From Lonicera japonica (Eukaryota; Streptophyta; Magnoliopsida; Dipsacales; Caprifoliaceae), in contig CM038467.1 in the NCBI GenBank assembly GCA_021464415.1, forward strand, positions 11,487,411-11,551,410: 64,000 nucleotides of DNA, read 5' to 3'. Below, piece after piece: positions 46,601 to 58,167 of the stretch (its first letter is position 1; every line of letters begins with the position of its first letter). A program made the translations under genes and the position numbers. The notes under the pieces are model-generated. The model was not told the origin of the DNA. It saw only the letters and a list, made by a program, of their open reading frames with translations, and did not search any database.

Positions 46601-49600
46601 TGAGGTGTTTTGCCTAGGCGAGGCAAAGCGAAAGCCTCAACTAAAAAAAACCAAAGACGCTAAAATTTTATTAAAAAATGGTAAGAAAATAACAACACAA
46701 GTTAACCATGGTTAGCATCAGTAAAAGATCCAAAACCATTCACTGGCTGATAGATAATGTAGCAACCTCAAAAAGGTCTACGGTAACAACACATATTTAG
46801 CATATACAAAATAGATTATGCAAGATATAGTATAATATGTATTATATAAACATCAACGCGATTATGTGCCCTTGCTAAACTGAGTGTGATCCAAAACCCT
46901 TGATCAGTAGTGTGATGCAAAACTCTCTCTCCCCCTTTTCTGGTTTTTAAACATTTGATAAGTAAAAAATCAGAGTCTTCAATTCAGCGCCTTTAAAATA
47001 TTAGCAGTGCTGCTGTTGTTCTATCTTGATCTGATTATGTGAGTAGGGTGCTGTTCTATCTCCCCATTGTTGTGAACATTACTGGCGCTGCTGTTGTTGC
47101 ATGCAGTTACGATATGTTGATGTTCCTACCTAATTTTGCATTTTATATTGTAGGCAACTAGGGATCGTTTTTTACATGTTTCGGTAATGTATGAATTAAC
47201 ATGACGCTTCTCTGATTTGATTGAACTATTTAGGAGAAAGAATACTTTTATTTGAGGGTTCTAAGTTGAGTAGTTTCACCCCTTGTGATCTATTCAAAAA
47301 ACATATTATGATGCGAGAAACAAATTTATTTTTGAGTCTCATTACATTGTCACTTGTGTTCTCTTTCTTTCTTTTCTTAAAAGTGTCTTTTAGATTGTTG
47401 ATTCCATGATTTACTTATATGTTAATTAGATATTTTTAGTTGTTTTGATATATCTTCAATTCTGACCATCAGGCAGATTGTCTTCATTTTTAACACTTAA
47501 ATTTGTCACTTCTTGTTCTTTTGCCTTCGTCCTGTTAAAAGCTATGGTTGCATACGAAGAAAAGTCTGATAAGGATACTGGATGTAGAGAAGAAATAGAA
47601 GAAGCAATTTCATGGTACAGTAGGGTCCTTGGTTTCCGAATTGAACGTGGACATGGTATGCGAATCCTCATCTCGTGGAGCTTATATTTATCATTTTTTG
47701 GGATGTTTCTTACAAATCTTCTTGTTTCTCTAGGAGTAAAATTCATATTCACTAACATTAGTTTAAAGAATCCAAAGGAAGAGTACTCCTTCATGATTCG
47801 TCATGAAAACGATACCTACACTTGTAAGCAATTTTTTTAAGCCACTTGTAAGCATATTTATTCTTTGGTCAAAACATTGTTCTAAATATACTCTGCCTTT
47901 TGCCCCTTGATCTTCAGTGCTTGATTGTGATCCACATTTGAATGACACAAAAGAGTTGATACATGAATTGAATAGGACCAATGGTTTATTCAAATTTGTC
48001 AGAATTGTGAGAGAGAAGTTCCAGAAAGCTGCAGCTTTTGGTATGACCTTGTCTCTTGTATTCTTCACTGTCATTCTGAGAAGCTTGGATACCCCATTCC
48101 ATATGAATTATAAAGAAATAGAAAACTTAGAAAAAAAAAAATCATCCTAGGGAGTAGGGACACAAAAATGATACGTCAAAATGCGATTGGCTGGGCAGGG
48201 ACACTTGCATGCAAGCGGTGGGACCTACCAACTACTTTTCCGATCAAATGTTTGTTGCATACTGGCATTTATTTGGCATTATTCATGAAAAATCTAAGCA
48301 CAAGAGGTCCTTGATATACAGACATACCCGAAGCATTCTTCTGCATTTACCGTGCAGCTTGAAATAAAGATTTGCTATTATTATTGTTTCTGAGTATGTA
48401 ATGAAATGACTCCAGGAACTGTTCCTCAAGTCACATTGCTTGATCAAGTCACTTCCACAATAGCAATGTCTGCCCCAGTTTCTTCAGTTTCAACTGACAG
48501 TAGAAGTCAATCTCCGGCCAAGCAAGAAAATCTTCAATCTAGAGAAACCAACAGAATTTCCAGGAAGGTTAACCGTGTTGGAGGTGGCATACCAGCAATT
48601 CGTTCTCCTGGATCTGCTTCATCTCTCCGTAGATCCCCACGTTTTAAGGTATCAATTAACTGTTGCTCTGTTTTTCTGCCCACATCTAATTTAGAAATAT
48701 CCACTTAATGTTGACTAAGGTATATGTGTGTGGGTGTGTGCATTAGTCTTATCAATGCATAACAAAAAAATTTACCATTCATTATTCCAATTGTGGAATG
48801 TACGAGCAAAGGCATAGGTGCTTACTGGCCACAATATACTGTAGAAACTCGATAAAATAATAACATTGCTAAATTAATAAATTTTGCCGGTCCCGACTCG
48901 GGCCCAAGAGCTAAATTAGTATTTTCGCTAAATTTATAAGATAATATATTTTATAAGGTTAGTCCCAGTGGTTATATAAATTAATAATTCACCTTTCCAG
49001 ACTTACTATCATGCCTTGTCAAAATATGAGTACAATGTTGTTTGCTTTTTGCTGAAATTTACATTTGCCTGAATTTCATCCAACTTTTTGTATTGCCCTA
49101 AGCATGTCAAGTGCATTTCTCATCTTGTAAGAGGAAATTATTTAGTGTCGTTATTGCTTTGATGGCTTCTTTTCAAGAAACAGGCTCCATAGCAAAACTA
49201 TCATCCTCAACTTCGTCTTCTTGATTATTTTTTGTGACGCTATCAATAATCTCTTTGTCAGTTAAAATCTCCAAGCTCTCCTCATGTTCACCTAGATCGT
49301 ACAACATCCAAAGAATAATATAATTGCTTAATTAAGTTCTAGGAAATAAAAATTCAGGGAGGACCAATATCACAATATTGAAATCATAAATCTTTCAAAT
49401 TATTTATCGAAGGATAATATAATTTACTTAATTAAGTTTCTGGGAAATAAAATCCAAGGAAGATCAACAGAACAATATTGGAAATACAAATCTTTGGGTA
49501 AATTAATAAATTATTAACTTATCAATAAATTAAAACCTCATTTAATTAATAAAATTGGCCGGTCCCGACCTTATTAATTTATAAAGTTGTTACTGTACCA

Positions 49601-50103
49601 TGCCAAGATAACTGTGGTCCTTCGCCTTTTTATCTTGATACTCCAACACTTGGGCTTAGAAAAAATTATTGTTCTTTCTGGTAGTTAATTTATTTATTTG
49701 TTAACTTTACTGATTTCCTTGGTTGGAGGTTAAATTGGCACTTAAATCAGTGTCAAAAACCTTATGGGTTTTGGCTGGAATATGTCGCCAGCACCCTATT
49801 TCTTGTATCTCTGGTTATTGTTCATATGTCATTTTCCATAGACTTTTATTAATCTCTCTGAAAAATGACTGGTTCTTGTTTTTATACTACTGTAACTTCT
49901 ATCTTTGAGCAAGGGATTGTCTGGCTAAGCAATTATGTTGCTTGCATGTTTATTTTCTTTTCCCATCATTCTTAATAATGCTCCTGCCGATTTTTTCTTG
50001 TTTCCTGCTCTATCTTGCATAATGAGAGACCCCTATAACTCATAAAATGTGATTGACAAGAGCTCTGATAACTGAATGAATAATTTGGTAGGTTAAGAAA
50101 TGA
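43632..50103 (+). CDS. Kinetochore protein SPC25
   Basis: A subunit of the NDC80 complex, which links centromeres to spindle microtubules in mitosis and meiosis. Eight coding exons: 43632-43791, 45003-45068, 46265-46411, 47542-47655, 47734-47823, 47918-48040, 48416-48648 and 50092-50103. All introns are GT/AG and phases close to give 314 aa, the usual plant length. Residues about 1-150 are charged and coiled-coil (for example DDLVKALAVKTRKEAK). About 150-235 form the globular domain (EAISWYSRVLGF, VKFIFTNIS, YTLLDCDP). The C-tail is basic and Ser-rich, ending RRSPRFKVKK. The last exon is only 12 nt, including the stop. For exon 4 I chose the acceptor at 47541 because it follows a long pyrimidine tract and keeps family length; an upstream acceptor at 47472 is also open. 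Introns 1, 3 and 7 hold transposons. Confidence 0.93.
43991..44903. mobile_element. Long-TIR Mutator-like element in SPC25 intron 1
   Basis: The element is 913 bp, flanked by TTTTGATTA (43982-43990) and TTTCGATTA (44904-44912), a 9-bp duplication with one transition. Both ends begin GGGTTAACTACAAAAA and share CAATGTACTTTCACCCA. The inverted repeats run about 300 bp or more inward; a GGGTG-ACTATTTAA-CCCC block and the TGCCACGG word near 44279/44570 still match. The middle 250 bp is unique and has no transposase frame. Confidence 0.85.
46578..47000. mobile_element. hAT-like element in SPC25 intron 3
   Basis: The left end AAAAAAGGCGCAAGGCGGG, with repeated AGGCG/GCCTC words, faces a right end which read in reverse gives TTTTAAAGGCGCTGAATT. 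The tips resemble those of the element at 9605-10337. No target duplication is clear and there is no coding sequence, so bounds are approximate. Confidence 0.5.
48839..49595 (-). mobile_element. pogo-like (Tc1/mariner) element with transposase remnant, in SPC25 intron 7
   Basis: The element is 757 bp with TA on both sides (48837-48838, 49596-49597). The left tip CTGTAGAAACTCGATAAAAT and the right tip read in reverse CAGTAACAACTTTATAAATT resemble the CAGTAGAACCTCTATAAATT-type ends of plant pogo/Lemi elements. A GGTCCCGAC word with CCGGTCCC context recurs at both ends. On the minus strand, about 49300-49105 encodes acidic LTDKEIIDSV, EDEVEDDS, then a stop, then KEAIKAITTLNNFLLQ, like the C-terminal tail of pogo-type DDE transposases. 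It is dead: the catalytic part is missing. Confidence 0.65.
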
Positions 50104-50842
50104 AGATGATGCTGGATATCGTGCTTCCTTCATTCGGATGAACTGCTCATCGCATGTACTTACTCACTTGGACGTAATTTATGACTCGTAGCGAGGCTAT
50201 CAATATGTGAGCAAAATATCTTATTTTGCTTACATATTACAGAAGTTTGTCAAATGATATTGGAAGCGTACCACAAATCAAGTGATGTACTTCATTGAAC
50301 ACACAATAGACCTACACGTACGTGTGCTGACTACCATGTAATCTTATTTCGAAATAGAATAATGTTAGAATGTTGTGGGAGTGATTATTTCATGCTTGGA
50401 TTGGTGATCTGATAGTAAATTTTCATGTGATTTTAATTTTGTAGTAGAATTCATATGATATGAAATCCTTGTTTTATTTGCAAATGATGCCTAAAGATAT
50501 AATATTTGTTTTCTGATACAATTGTCCACAGGCTTCGATTTTTGAGTATAAGTTAAAAGTGAACTGTTTGAAGCTCATATACATCTTACAAGGAAGAGAA
50601 ATTACTGATAAAATTGTGGGGGAGAGAACCATCTTAGCATGAATGCATGTAGTTTAGGGACTAGAAGGAGAAAAAGTTGATAGGTGTAGTCTTTTTATTG
50701 GCACGTAAAAGACTAGTAGTGCAATTGCTTTCTGCATAAAGGGAGATATAGGTAGTGGTTGTATAGCTACGTATATACACATACGTGATGACTATTTTAT
50801 GTATAGTGCTAGCTTTACACGAATAGAAAGAACGGGTATGTA
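50104..50842. other. Spacer between convergent SPC25 and SDR genes
   Basis: It must hold both 3' untranslated regions. I could not assign poly(A) sites with confidence. Confidence 0.55.
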
Positions 50843-53800
50843 TTAAGCTCCGGGTTGGCGCATTCGTTTGTGGATCAAAGCACGAGTGTGCTTCCAAAGC
50901 TTGTGTGCTTCAGATTCATCATTTGATAGCCCTGAGCTGTGACTTTCATTACAGTCTGTAAAGTATCTCCCACTCACCCCATTTGTTTTTTGGCTCAGAG
51001 CAACATAGCATGCAGTTGATGCACCCTTCACAAAAACCAGTACAAACATCAACAAGGCACAAAAAGCTGAACTGAAGTGCACCAATCTACTCTCTCTCAC
51101 ATGCGCGTGCTCGCGCATTTATGCATACATTATGTATATTTTTACCTGTGATGTTGATTTTAGCAACTTGGAAGCAATAAAAAACAGAGAATCTGAAAAG
51201 AAATTCAAAGTGGAGTTAGTATTCTTTTCCCTGGTTCCTACTGAAATATGGAATTTCAGAAAAAGGCAATGCGAAAAATGGGTCTATATTGATAAAGATA
51301 GAAGTATACCTGTGATAAAGCCATTGTGATCCCTGATGATTCCAGTCTTCACAACTCCTGGGTGTACTGCATTGATAGTCACGTTTGCTTTCTTTGCCTG
51401 TTATTTATTCCACATTATTTTTCGGTGAGACAGAAATATGCCATCATTAATACTTGAAATATCTGTAACAGTTTAATGTCCTGATAAATAGTTTCTTTTT
51501 CAGCCTAAAACATTTTTGAGAAGTCCTTGTACTCTTTTCCAGGTCCTATATACCGAAAATGCTTTCTACGTGTATATTGTATTGAAAAGTATATGTTAAT
51601 TTATATATTTGTCTGTATTGGTGTGTACGCATGCTTTTTATTAGTACAGGAAATTAATTTGAGAAGTAAAAAGGGATCAACCTTGTGTCCCAACGTGAGA
51701 AGTTTTATTTTTATGTAAAGCATTTCTGATACAAGAAAAGGTTGGTGTATAATATTTATGTTAAAAACAAACCCAGCGTAATCACAATCAATCTCTCGCT
51801 ACATTGTGTGTATGTACTTATATCAAATGTTACCTGTCGTCGAAATGGAAGCAATAGAACAAAAACTTGTTTAACGGAAGAAGATGAAGTTGGCATTCAA
51901 ATACTATATGTCTACCTTGAGCTGTCTCGCCAGTTCCTTGGCATGCAATATATTTGCTAATTTCGACTGGGCATAAGCTCTAGTGCCGTTATAACTGCAT
52001 CAATCAAAACCGAGAAAGATTTCTTTTTAGTTAACCATGCGTCGGATGACTATTTATGATTGTTCCTGCAGTGCATATACAATGAATGAGTATGGCTATT
52101 AGGACTTCATATGAGTTTTCTAGCACTCCAATACGATCTTAAGTGACACTTTTATTATATGTTTAGGTTATTTACATTTGTAATAGATTTTGAAGTACTA
52201 GTAAAGTTATTTAGAGTGTCAATAGCCAAACCCAAACTTTATATATATATATATATATATTTATTGAGTTGAAATTTGTTAACTCTCCTTCATGTTAACC
52301 CTTGCACTTTATTGTCGGATGCAATAAAATAATAATAAAATATTTGTAATAGGTTCACCTTTGAGTGCGTGCAATATCTCACACACAATGGTTAAGTCAT
52401 CTCGATCTGATCTCCTGTCCCCTTGTGAGTTCCAAAGGTTTAAATCTTATTACTTATAATAGCAATTTTTTTATCTTTATTTTTTTTAATTAAACCCTCT
52501 AATCTCAAACTGGGCACTAGAGTATTCTCATTCTGAAAATACAAATATAATTTGAGGGTTTAAATTTCATTACCTACACTAATGCCTTAAGAAAAATGAA
52601 CAAGAACGCTGTAGGGGCAAAAGAGGAGATAATGTGACAATTTCATGGTTGTTGAAATGAGTGTTAATTTTATATGTTAGAGATAAACACGCAAGTAAGC
52701 CATCTGTTTACGTTTTGGAGAATAACCGTCTATATGTGTGTGCATATCTACATGGTTGGAGAATATAATTAATTGTACAGATTGAAAATGTGAATATTTG
52801 TATTGAAATAGTTAGAAAGATGTGTTACTTATTTGGTTGGAGCAATTGGTTGAAGTGGAAATGATCCCTTCTCACCCAACTGTGGATTACAGAAGAAACA
52901 TTCACTATTCTTCCTTGTATGCCTGTTTGTGTTGCTGTCTCTATCATCTTCTCTAACAGCAGCTCTGTCAACAGAAAATGGCCTGCCCAAAAGTACAAAT
53001 TAAAATGAAAAATTGTCCATTGGAGACTGCTTAACGGAACAGAAAGGTTTGGAAGAAGATATTTTCTTCTCTTTCATAAAAAGTTGTGTCTACTTTCTTT
53101 TTTCAGTACTCAATGCGCATGCATTTTTTTAAGAATCTGGAATCCCGAAATAAAAGTGTATTTGAGTCTAACTTTATTGACATCTTCAATGTGAAGTTAA
53201 CATCACCCTTTGGGCTGATCAATAATGCATAAAATTGTTGAAAGAGTTATTACTGCGTCTCTGTTTTTGATTTGTTTCTTTTTATATCCTATTAGTTAAT
53301 TGACTTAACTATAAAAGAGGATCCATCTCATATTTCATCTTCTAGAGCCTTTTTTCCCTAAGAATAAAGAAGGAAAAATAAGCCCAGAACTAGGACCAGC
53401 CATTTGGAATTTAAAGAAAAGTTGAGCTCCAGCAACTTTGTGTAGCCCAGTTTGACAGCTCATAGCTTTAACCCATAATAGAGAATTCCTAAACCCACCG
53501 TGATCCACTTCTTATAGTAATGGCCTCTCTTATTAAAATATCCAATTATATAAGAGCACAATAAGAAAATTTTACCCAAGTAATTTGTAGCAAAAGTCAT
53601 CTCCATCTTGTCTTCAGAAAACTCCAACTTATGCGAGAACTTTCCAGCATTGTTTCTGCACAGTAATTTTATATCTGCGTAAGCCTCTCACTCACTTCTA
53701 TAAGCCGTATAATGTGCTCGGTCCTGTTCGAATTTTTTGGTTTCTTGAAATACAAAGCTGATAACTTTTATATATAAGATCGAATTTGGAGATTTGGAAT

Positions 53801-55825
53801 CAAAAGTATCAATTATTTCCCTTTTATTAGAGGATGTTAAGGGGTAGAAAGGGCAAGAGAGAAAAACTCACATGAGGATGTTAAGGGGTAAACTTAGAGA
53901 CAAAAATTCAGAACAAAATCTCTTGACTGAAGCAAAAGAGCTTAGATCAATTTCCAATAATATAACTTGAGCCCCTGGACTTTCCTTTTCAATCTTCTCC
54001 TTCACTTGAGCAGCCTTCTTCAAGTCCCTTGCCGGAATTACTATTCTCACTCCTCTCCTTGCCAACGCTCTCGCCGTTTCCGCTCCAATACCTGATGTGG
54101 CACCTTCAATTTCAAACAGCAAAAAGCTCACAACCTTTTACGATATACCCCATTTATCTCAAATGTAGAGTTTTAGGTGTCTCAAAATTTAAAGTCTCAT
54201 TCTCTTTTGGGACGTAATTAATATATCACATATCTCAATGAAAAATAAATTTCATAAAAAAAAAACAAAAATTAGGTTTACTTTTCTTTTTTAAGATGTT
54301 CCAAAATCTAGACCAAGAGTGTCCCCTTTCTTTTTTTTTTATGCGAATCACAATTAATATATCAAATTTTACTATATTAAATAAATTATTTTGTGTATTG
54401 TTAAAGAAAAATAACTTGGAATTGAGTAATCCAATTTAATAAAAAATTGAAGTATGTTATTTAGTATAAGGTATGGCATGCATGGGAATTAAGTATAATT
54501 AATTATAATAAGTTAGATCAAATATAATTAAAGATGAAATGATTGGCTGTTGGTATAGGACTATAGGCCAGAAAGCAAATGATCTTGTACAAGCCAATGA
54601 GACAAGAGAGAATCATAGAGCAGCAATTCATAAGAGACAAAACCATATCTTGCTGCAACCAAAAAGAGGCCACCAATAAAATACAACCACCTACCTTTCC
54701 CTTACCGGCTGGAGGAGAATAATTCAAAAGTATGTTTCGTATAAACTATTCAATATCCATCGACAAGTATTTTCTAGCAGTTTTACTTTGAATAAATTGT
54801 TTATAAAAATATTACTTAATTAGTTTATAGTCTATAAATATTATATATATATAAGGAAAAAATTTTGTTTATAAGCAACGCATTAATTTCATCGTAACCA
54901 GTTCCCGTGAACAAAACTGTAAGGTTTAATAGATTCATCTCATACTCTTAAGTTAGAATGTTAAAAATGAAAACGTGAAAACTCTTAACTTGAGTTAGAC
55001 AAAATTTAAATTAAGTTAATATTTTTTTAAAGAAAATCAATTTGCAACTTCGGTCTGTCACGAATTATCTCAAATATATGGCCAAAATTAATACAAGAAC
55101 TACAATACTCAAAGGCTGCGTTTGACGCGCGGGATAAAAAGGCAGAATAAAATAACTTTATCCTATCTTATGTTTAGTGTTCATCGAGATTGAATATTCA
55201 GACGAATTGTTTATCCCACTTAACCTTCTTTATCTCATTGAAAGAGGGATTAACAAATTCCACCTAAGAGATGAGGCACGGCAAATACACCCAAAAGGTA
55301 CATAAAACATATGTAGTGAAAGAAAAGGTACTGACAAGTTTTCTCTGATCTTCTTTTCTTTATATTAAAAAAAGCAAGAATCTAAATAAACGAACTAGTA
55401 TTCCATTTGGACCCATGCATATATAGCTAGATTTCTCTCTACTCAGTTGGTCACAAAAATCAATAAGTAGAATCATCCGAATACTTGCTGTAAATAAACT
55501 TTTGGGAGGAATATATATAGGGAGGAGTATTAAAAAAAAAAGAGAGCATGTTTGCAGCAAATTGGAACTGTATCTCTATACGTACCAAATCAGTAAAAAG
55601 CTGCACACAGATATGAATTGTATGTGTTTCTCATCTTTTTTTTGTTTTTGTTTTTGTATAGTTCAAAGGATGAAATGAGGGTAAATTAATACCGGTGATA
55701 ATAGCAGTGAGATGAGAATAATGAAGGAAGGAAGAACAATCTTGAGTGACTTGATCAGCAGTAGACTTTGATCCATAGCCACTTGGGCCTGCAATCCCTG
55801 CCAAGTACCTTAGTGTTTCTTTCAT
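50843..55825 (-). CDS. Short-chain dehydrogenase/reductase (TIC32-like / retinol-dehydrogenase-like)
   Basis: An NAD(P)-dependent oxidoreductase of the classical SDR fold; the substrate is unknown for this plant group. Eight exons on the minus strand: 55825-55693, 54103-53872, 53655-53576, 52982-52829, 51994-51916, 51397-51310, 51192-51146 and 51025-50843. All have GT/AG introns and continuous phase, giving 331 aa, the family length. The start MKETLRYLAG and GPSGYGSKSTADQVT are typical of this clade. Motifs: TGATSGIG (44-51) for the cofactor, NNAG (123-126), Ser in NVSS (178-179), and the catalytic YAQSK (Tyr207, Lys211). Later blocks INAVHPGVVKTGI and SQGASTACYVALS also fit. Intron 1 is 1.6 kb. 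Many relatives are labelled TIC32-like by similarity only, so a chloroplast import role should not be assumed. No defects were seen. Confidence 0.93.
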
Positions 55826-56264
55826 GACCCCCTATATATTAAGTACCACTGCAAGACTCTATAACTATATGGTGGTGGAGTAAAAATAAATACACAAATA
55901 TATTTATAGCTAGATACAAAGGTGCTGAATTTTCTGGTAAGACATGGACCACTATAAGTTGGTGGTGTTGCCCAATCAGATTGCTAGTTTTAAGGCATAA
56001 TATATAAGGTCAAAGATTTTTGGGTTCACCATATATATATATAAAGCACTTAGGGTATATATATTGACACCACCTACCTTAGGGTGGTCCGAATCTGGTT
56101 GATCATCAACCGCGTAATCGTAAAAGTCTTTACTGAGATGGTCCTTTTTCTTTTTGTTATTATTATTGTCTGCCCTTATTATGTGTCTCCCATCTCTTTG
56201 TGGTCTGCTCATTTTTGCTTCTTTTTTTTTTCTTTTTTTTTCTTTTTGGGTTACTATCGTACTT
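55826..56264. other. Upstream region of the SDR gene
   Basis: It holds the SDR promoter. The minus-strand frame at 55976-56212 has no recognisable domain and lies in low-complexity sequence. Confidence 0.45.
55901..55908 (-). promoter_or_regulatory. Candidate TATA box of the SDR gene
   Basis: TATAAATA on the minus strand, about 76 bp upstream of the start codon, matches the plant TATA consensus and would give a leader of about 45 nt. Confidence 0.5.
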
Positions 56265-56842
56265 GAAGTTTCATTTAGTCATGTGAAAATTTGAAAAATA
56301 ATTAAATTGAAATACGTGGTGAGATACTCTCCATATCTTACTTATTTTTATGAATATATATTTTTCATCATTTTTTATTTTTTTGTGAAAAAAAATTCTT
56401 CACTCACTCCAAAGAAAAAAAATTCCATGGAAAAACTAAAAACTCCGTTTGATATCAACATAAAAAATGATATGAAAAATATTTGATTTGTGTAAAGAAG
56501 TTGAAAAATAAGTTAAGGTATATAATGAAATATATTCTCCATATCATACTCATTTTTATGAGTAGATGCTGATACTTAATTATTTTTTTTGGAATTTTTT
56601 TTTCTTCAATCACCAAAGAAAACTTTTTCACTGAAAAAGCCACAAAGAAAGAAGGTGCTTCATCACGTGTCTCAACTTATTTTCTAACTTTTCATAAAAA
56701 TCAACTATTCTTATTTTTATTTTCTATGATGTTATCAAACGGGCCCTCGGAGTTATCTCACAACATACTCAACTTATTTTCTAATTTCTCACACAATTCA
56801 ACTCTTTTTCCTACTATTTTCTATGTTACTATCAAAAGATAG
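56265..56842. mobile_element. Nested MITEs of the CGTTTGATA family
   Basis: A full copy (about 56443-56743) has tips CCGTTTGATATCAACAT and, read from the right, CCGTTTGATAACATCAT, and subterminal AAATAAGTT boxes. Left-arm-like sequence (56265-56442, with GAGATACTCTCCATATC) and a right arm (56744-56842, ending CTATGTTACTATCAAAAG) flank it. This is best read as one copy inserted into another of the same family. Confidence 0.6.
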
Positions 56843-56847
56843 TATCC

Positions 56848-56932
56848 TCATTTTTTTTTGATAACCACAAGTATCGGGCGCCACCCCCGCTAATCTCATG
56901 GGGCCCTAATTACTTGACCAAGGGAAGTCCCA
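56848..56932 (-). mobile_element. SINE 3' fragment
   Basis: On the minus strand GATTAGCGGGGGTGGCGCCC, then TTGTGGTTATCAAAAAAAA, matches the conserved tail of plant SINEs with its A-run. The Pol III head is not recognisable, so this is a truncated copy abutting the next element. Confidence 0.5.
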
Positions 56933-56940
56933 TGTAGCAA

Positions 56941-57828
56941 CGTGTGTAAATAGATATTCGAAAATTCAAATATGTTCTAAATTCGAATTCATATTTTGTG
57001 GATATTTATCCGAATGAATATTCTTGGATAGTGTTTATAAATATCCGAGAAAACGGACAAGGATATGGATAATAATAATAATAATAATCGACCTGAAAAA
57101 TCCGTATTTGAAGTGGATTATCTATATTTATGGATATTCTATTTACCGGATATCCGTATCTGCTATAATTTAGTATATTATATATATATACATATCTTCC
57201 CATTTGAAAAAAATTGAACATGATTTAATTTGGTGTGCAAAAGCTGTCCCAATTTACCAAAAAAAATAAATTGAGCAAAAAAAGAAAAATAGCCTATAAA
57301 AAAGGAAACGAAAGAGAAAGACTATTTACAACATATATGATTCTCTATGATGAAAGATTTAAGATCATATCAAATTTAAAATTGTAATGATTTTCAACTT
57401 TGATTTGTCATGTTGATTTGCATGGTTATATTATAATTTTAACATAAATCTTATTAAGTTATACAAAAGAAATAAAACAAATTCATTGTTTGAGTTAAAA
57501 GTTTGGCATAAAATGGTGGTCATTATTTTAATACTTTTTGCAATGTTTTGTTATACTTCTCAGATATATCATTTTAATTGAAAGATTATGTAATCAAATA
57601 TAATTCTAAAATTAAGCTAATTTTTAGGTTAACAAAACATAGGCAACGCATCAGATAAAAAAATAGGGATATTATCCGAATCTGAGATATCCGATAAGAT
57701 AAGAATAATAATAGTTTAATATACTATTCGTAAGGATATGGAAAAAGAATTTGGATAATAAATTTAAAAATAGATATGGATAATGGATAGTGTGGTATCC
57801 GGTCCGTATTTGATTCATTTACACCCTA
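56941..57828. mobile_element. hAT-like non-autonomous element
   Basis: The ends read CGTGTGTAAATAGATATTC and, from the right, TAGGGTGTAAATGAATC. The 8-bp flanks TGTAGCAA (56933-56940) and TGCAGTAG (57829-57836) differ only by transitions. Subterminal parts are rich in GGATAT/ATCCG words in both orientations. No coding sequence. Confidence 0.5.
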
Positions 57829-57871
57829 TGCAGTAGCCCAAAAAAGGTTTCATACATTGGGGAATTAAATC

Positions 57872-58159
57872 CAGGGGCGGAACCAGGGGGGACAGAGCGG
57901 ACTACAGCACAGGGTAAAATTTAGAAAAACCTATTATCACTATTAAAAAAAATAAAAAAATTAATATAAGCCCACCCCTTTGTTAAATTTTAGCCATCCC
58001 TTAGTCCAACTCAAATATTATAAGCCCACTAATTTATATAACCCTCTTAAATTTATATAATTCACTATATGGTTATACTTTTAATTTTATTTTATTTTTA
58101 TAATTTTTTTATCTATTACTATTAGCCCAGTCCTCAGAAGAATCCTGAGTCCACCTCTG
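57872..58159. mobile_element. hAT MITE, 288 bp, perfect 8-bp target duplication
   Basis: ATTAAATC flanks both sides (57864-57871 and 58160-58167). Tips: CAGGGGCGGAACCAGG and, read from the right, CAGAGGTGGACTCAGG. The interior is AT-rich with AGCCCA words. This is a common eudicot hAT-derived family. Confidence 0.85.
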
Positions 58160-58167
58160 ATTAAATC

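Noticed and set aside
47473..47541. Upstream acceptor for SPC25 exon 4 at 47472
   Set aside because: It is open but adds 23 hydrophobic residues in the coiled coil; the acceptor at 47541 has a better pyrimidine tract and preserves family length.
52370..52450. Possible SINE (AATGGTTAAGTCATCTCG and a following AGGTTTAAATC)
   Set aside because: Box spacing and tail are too poor to support it.
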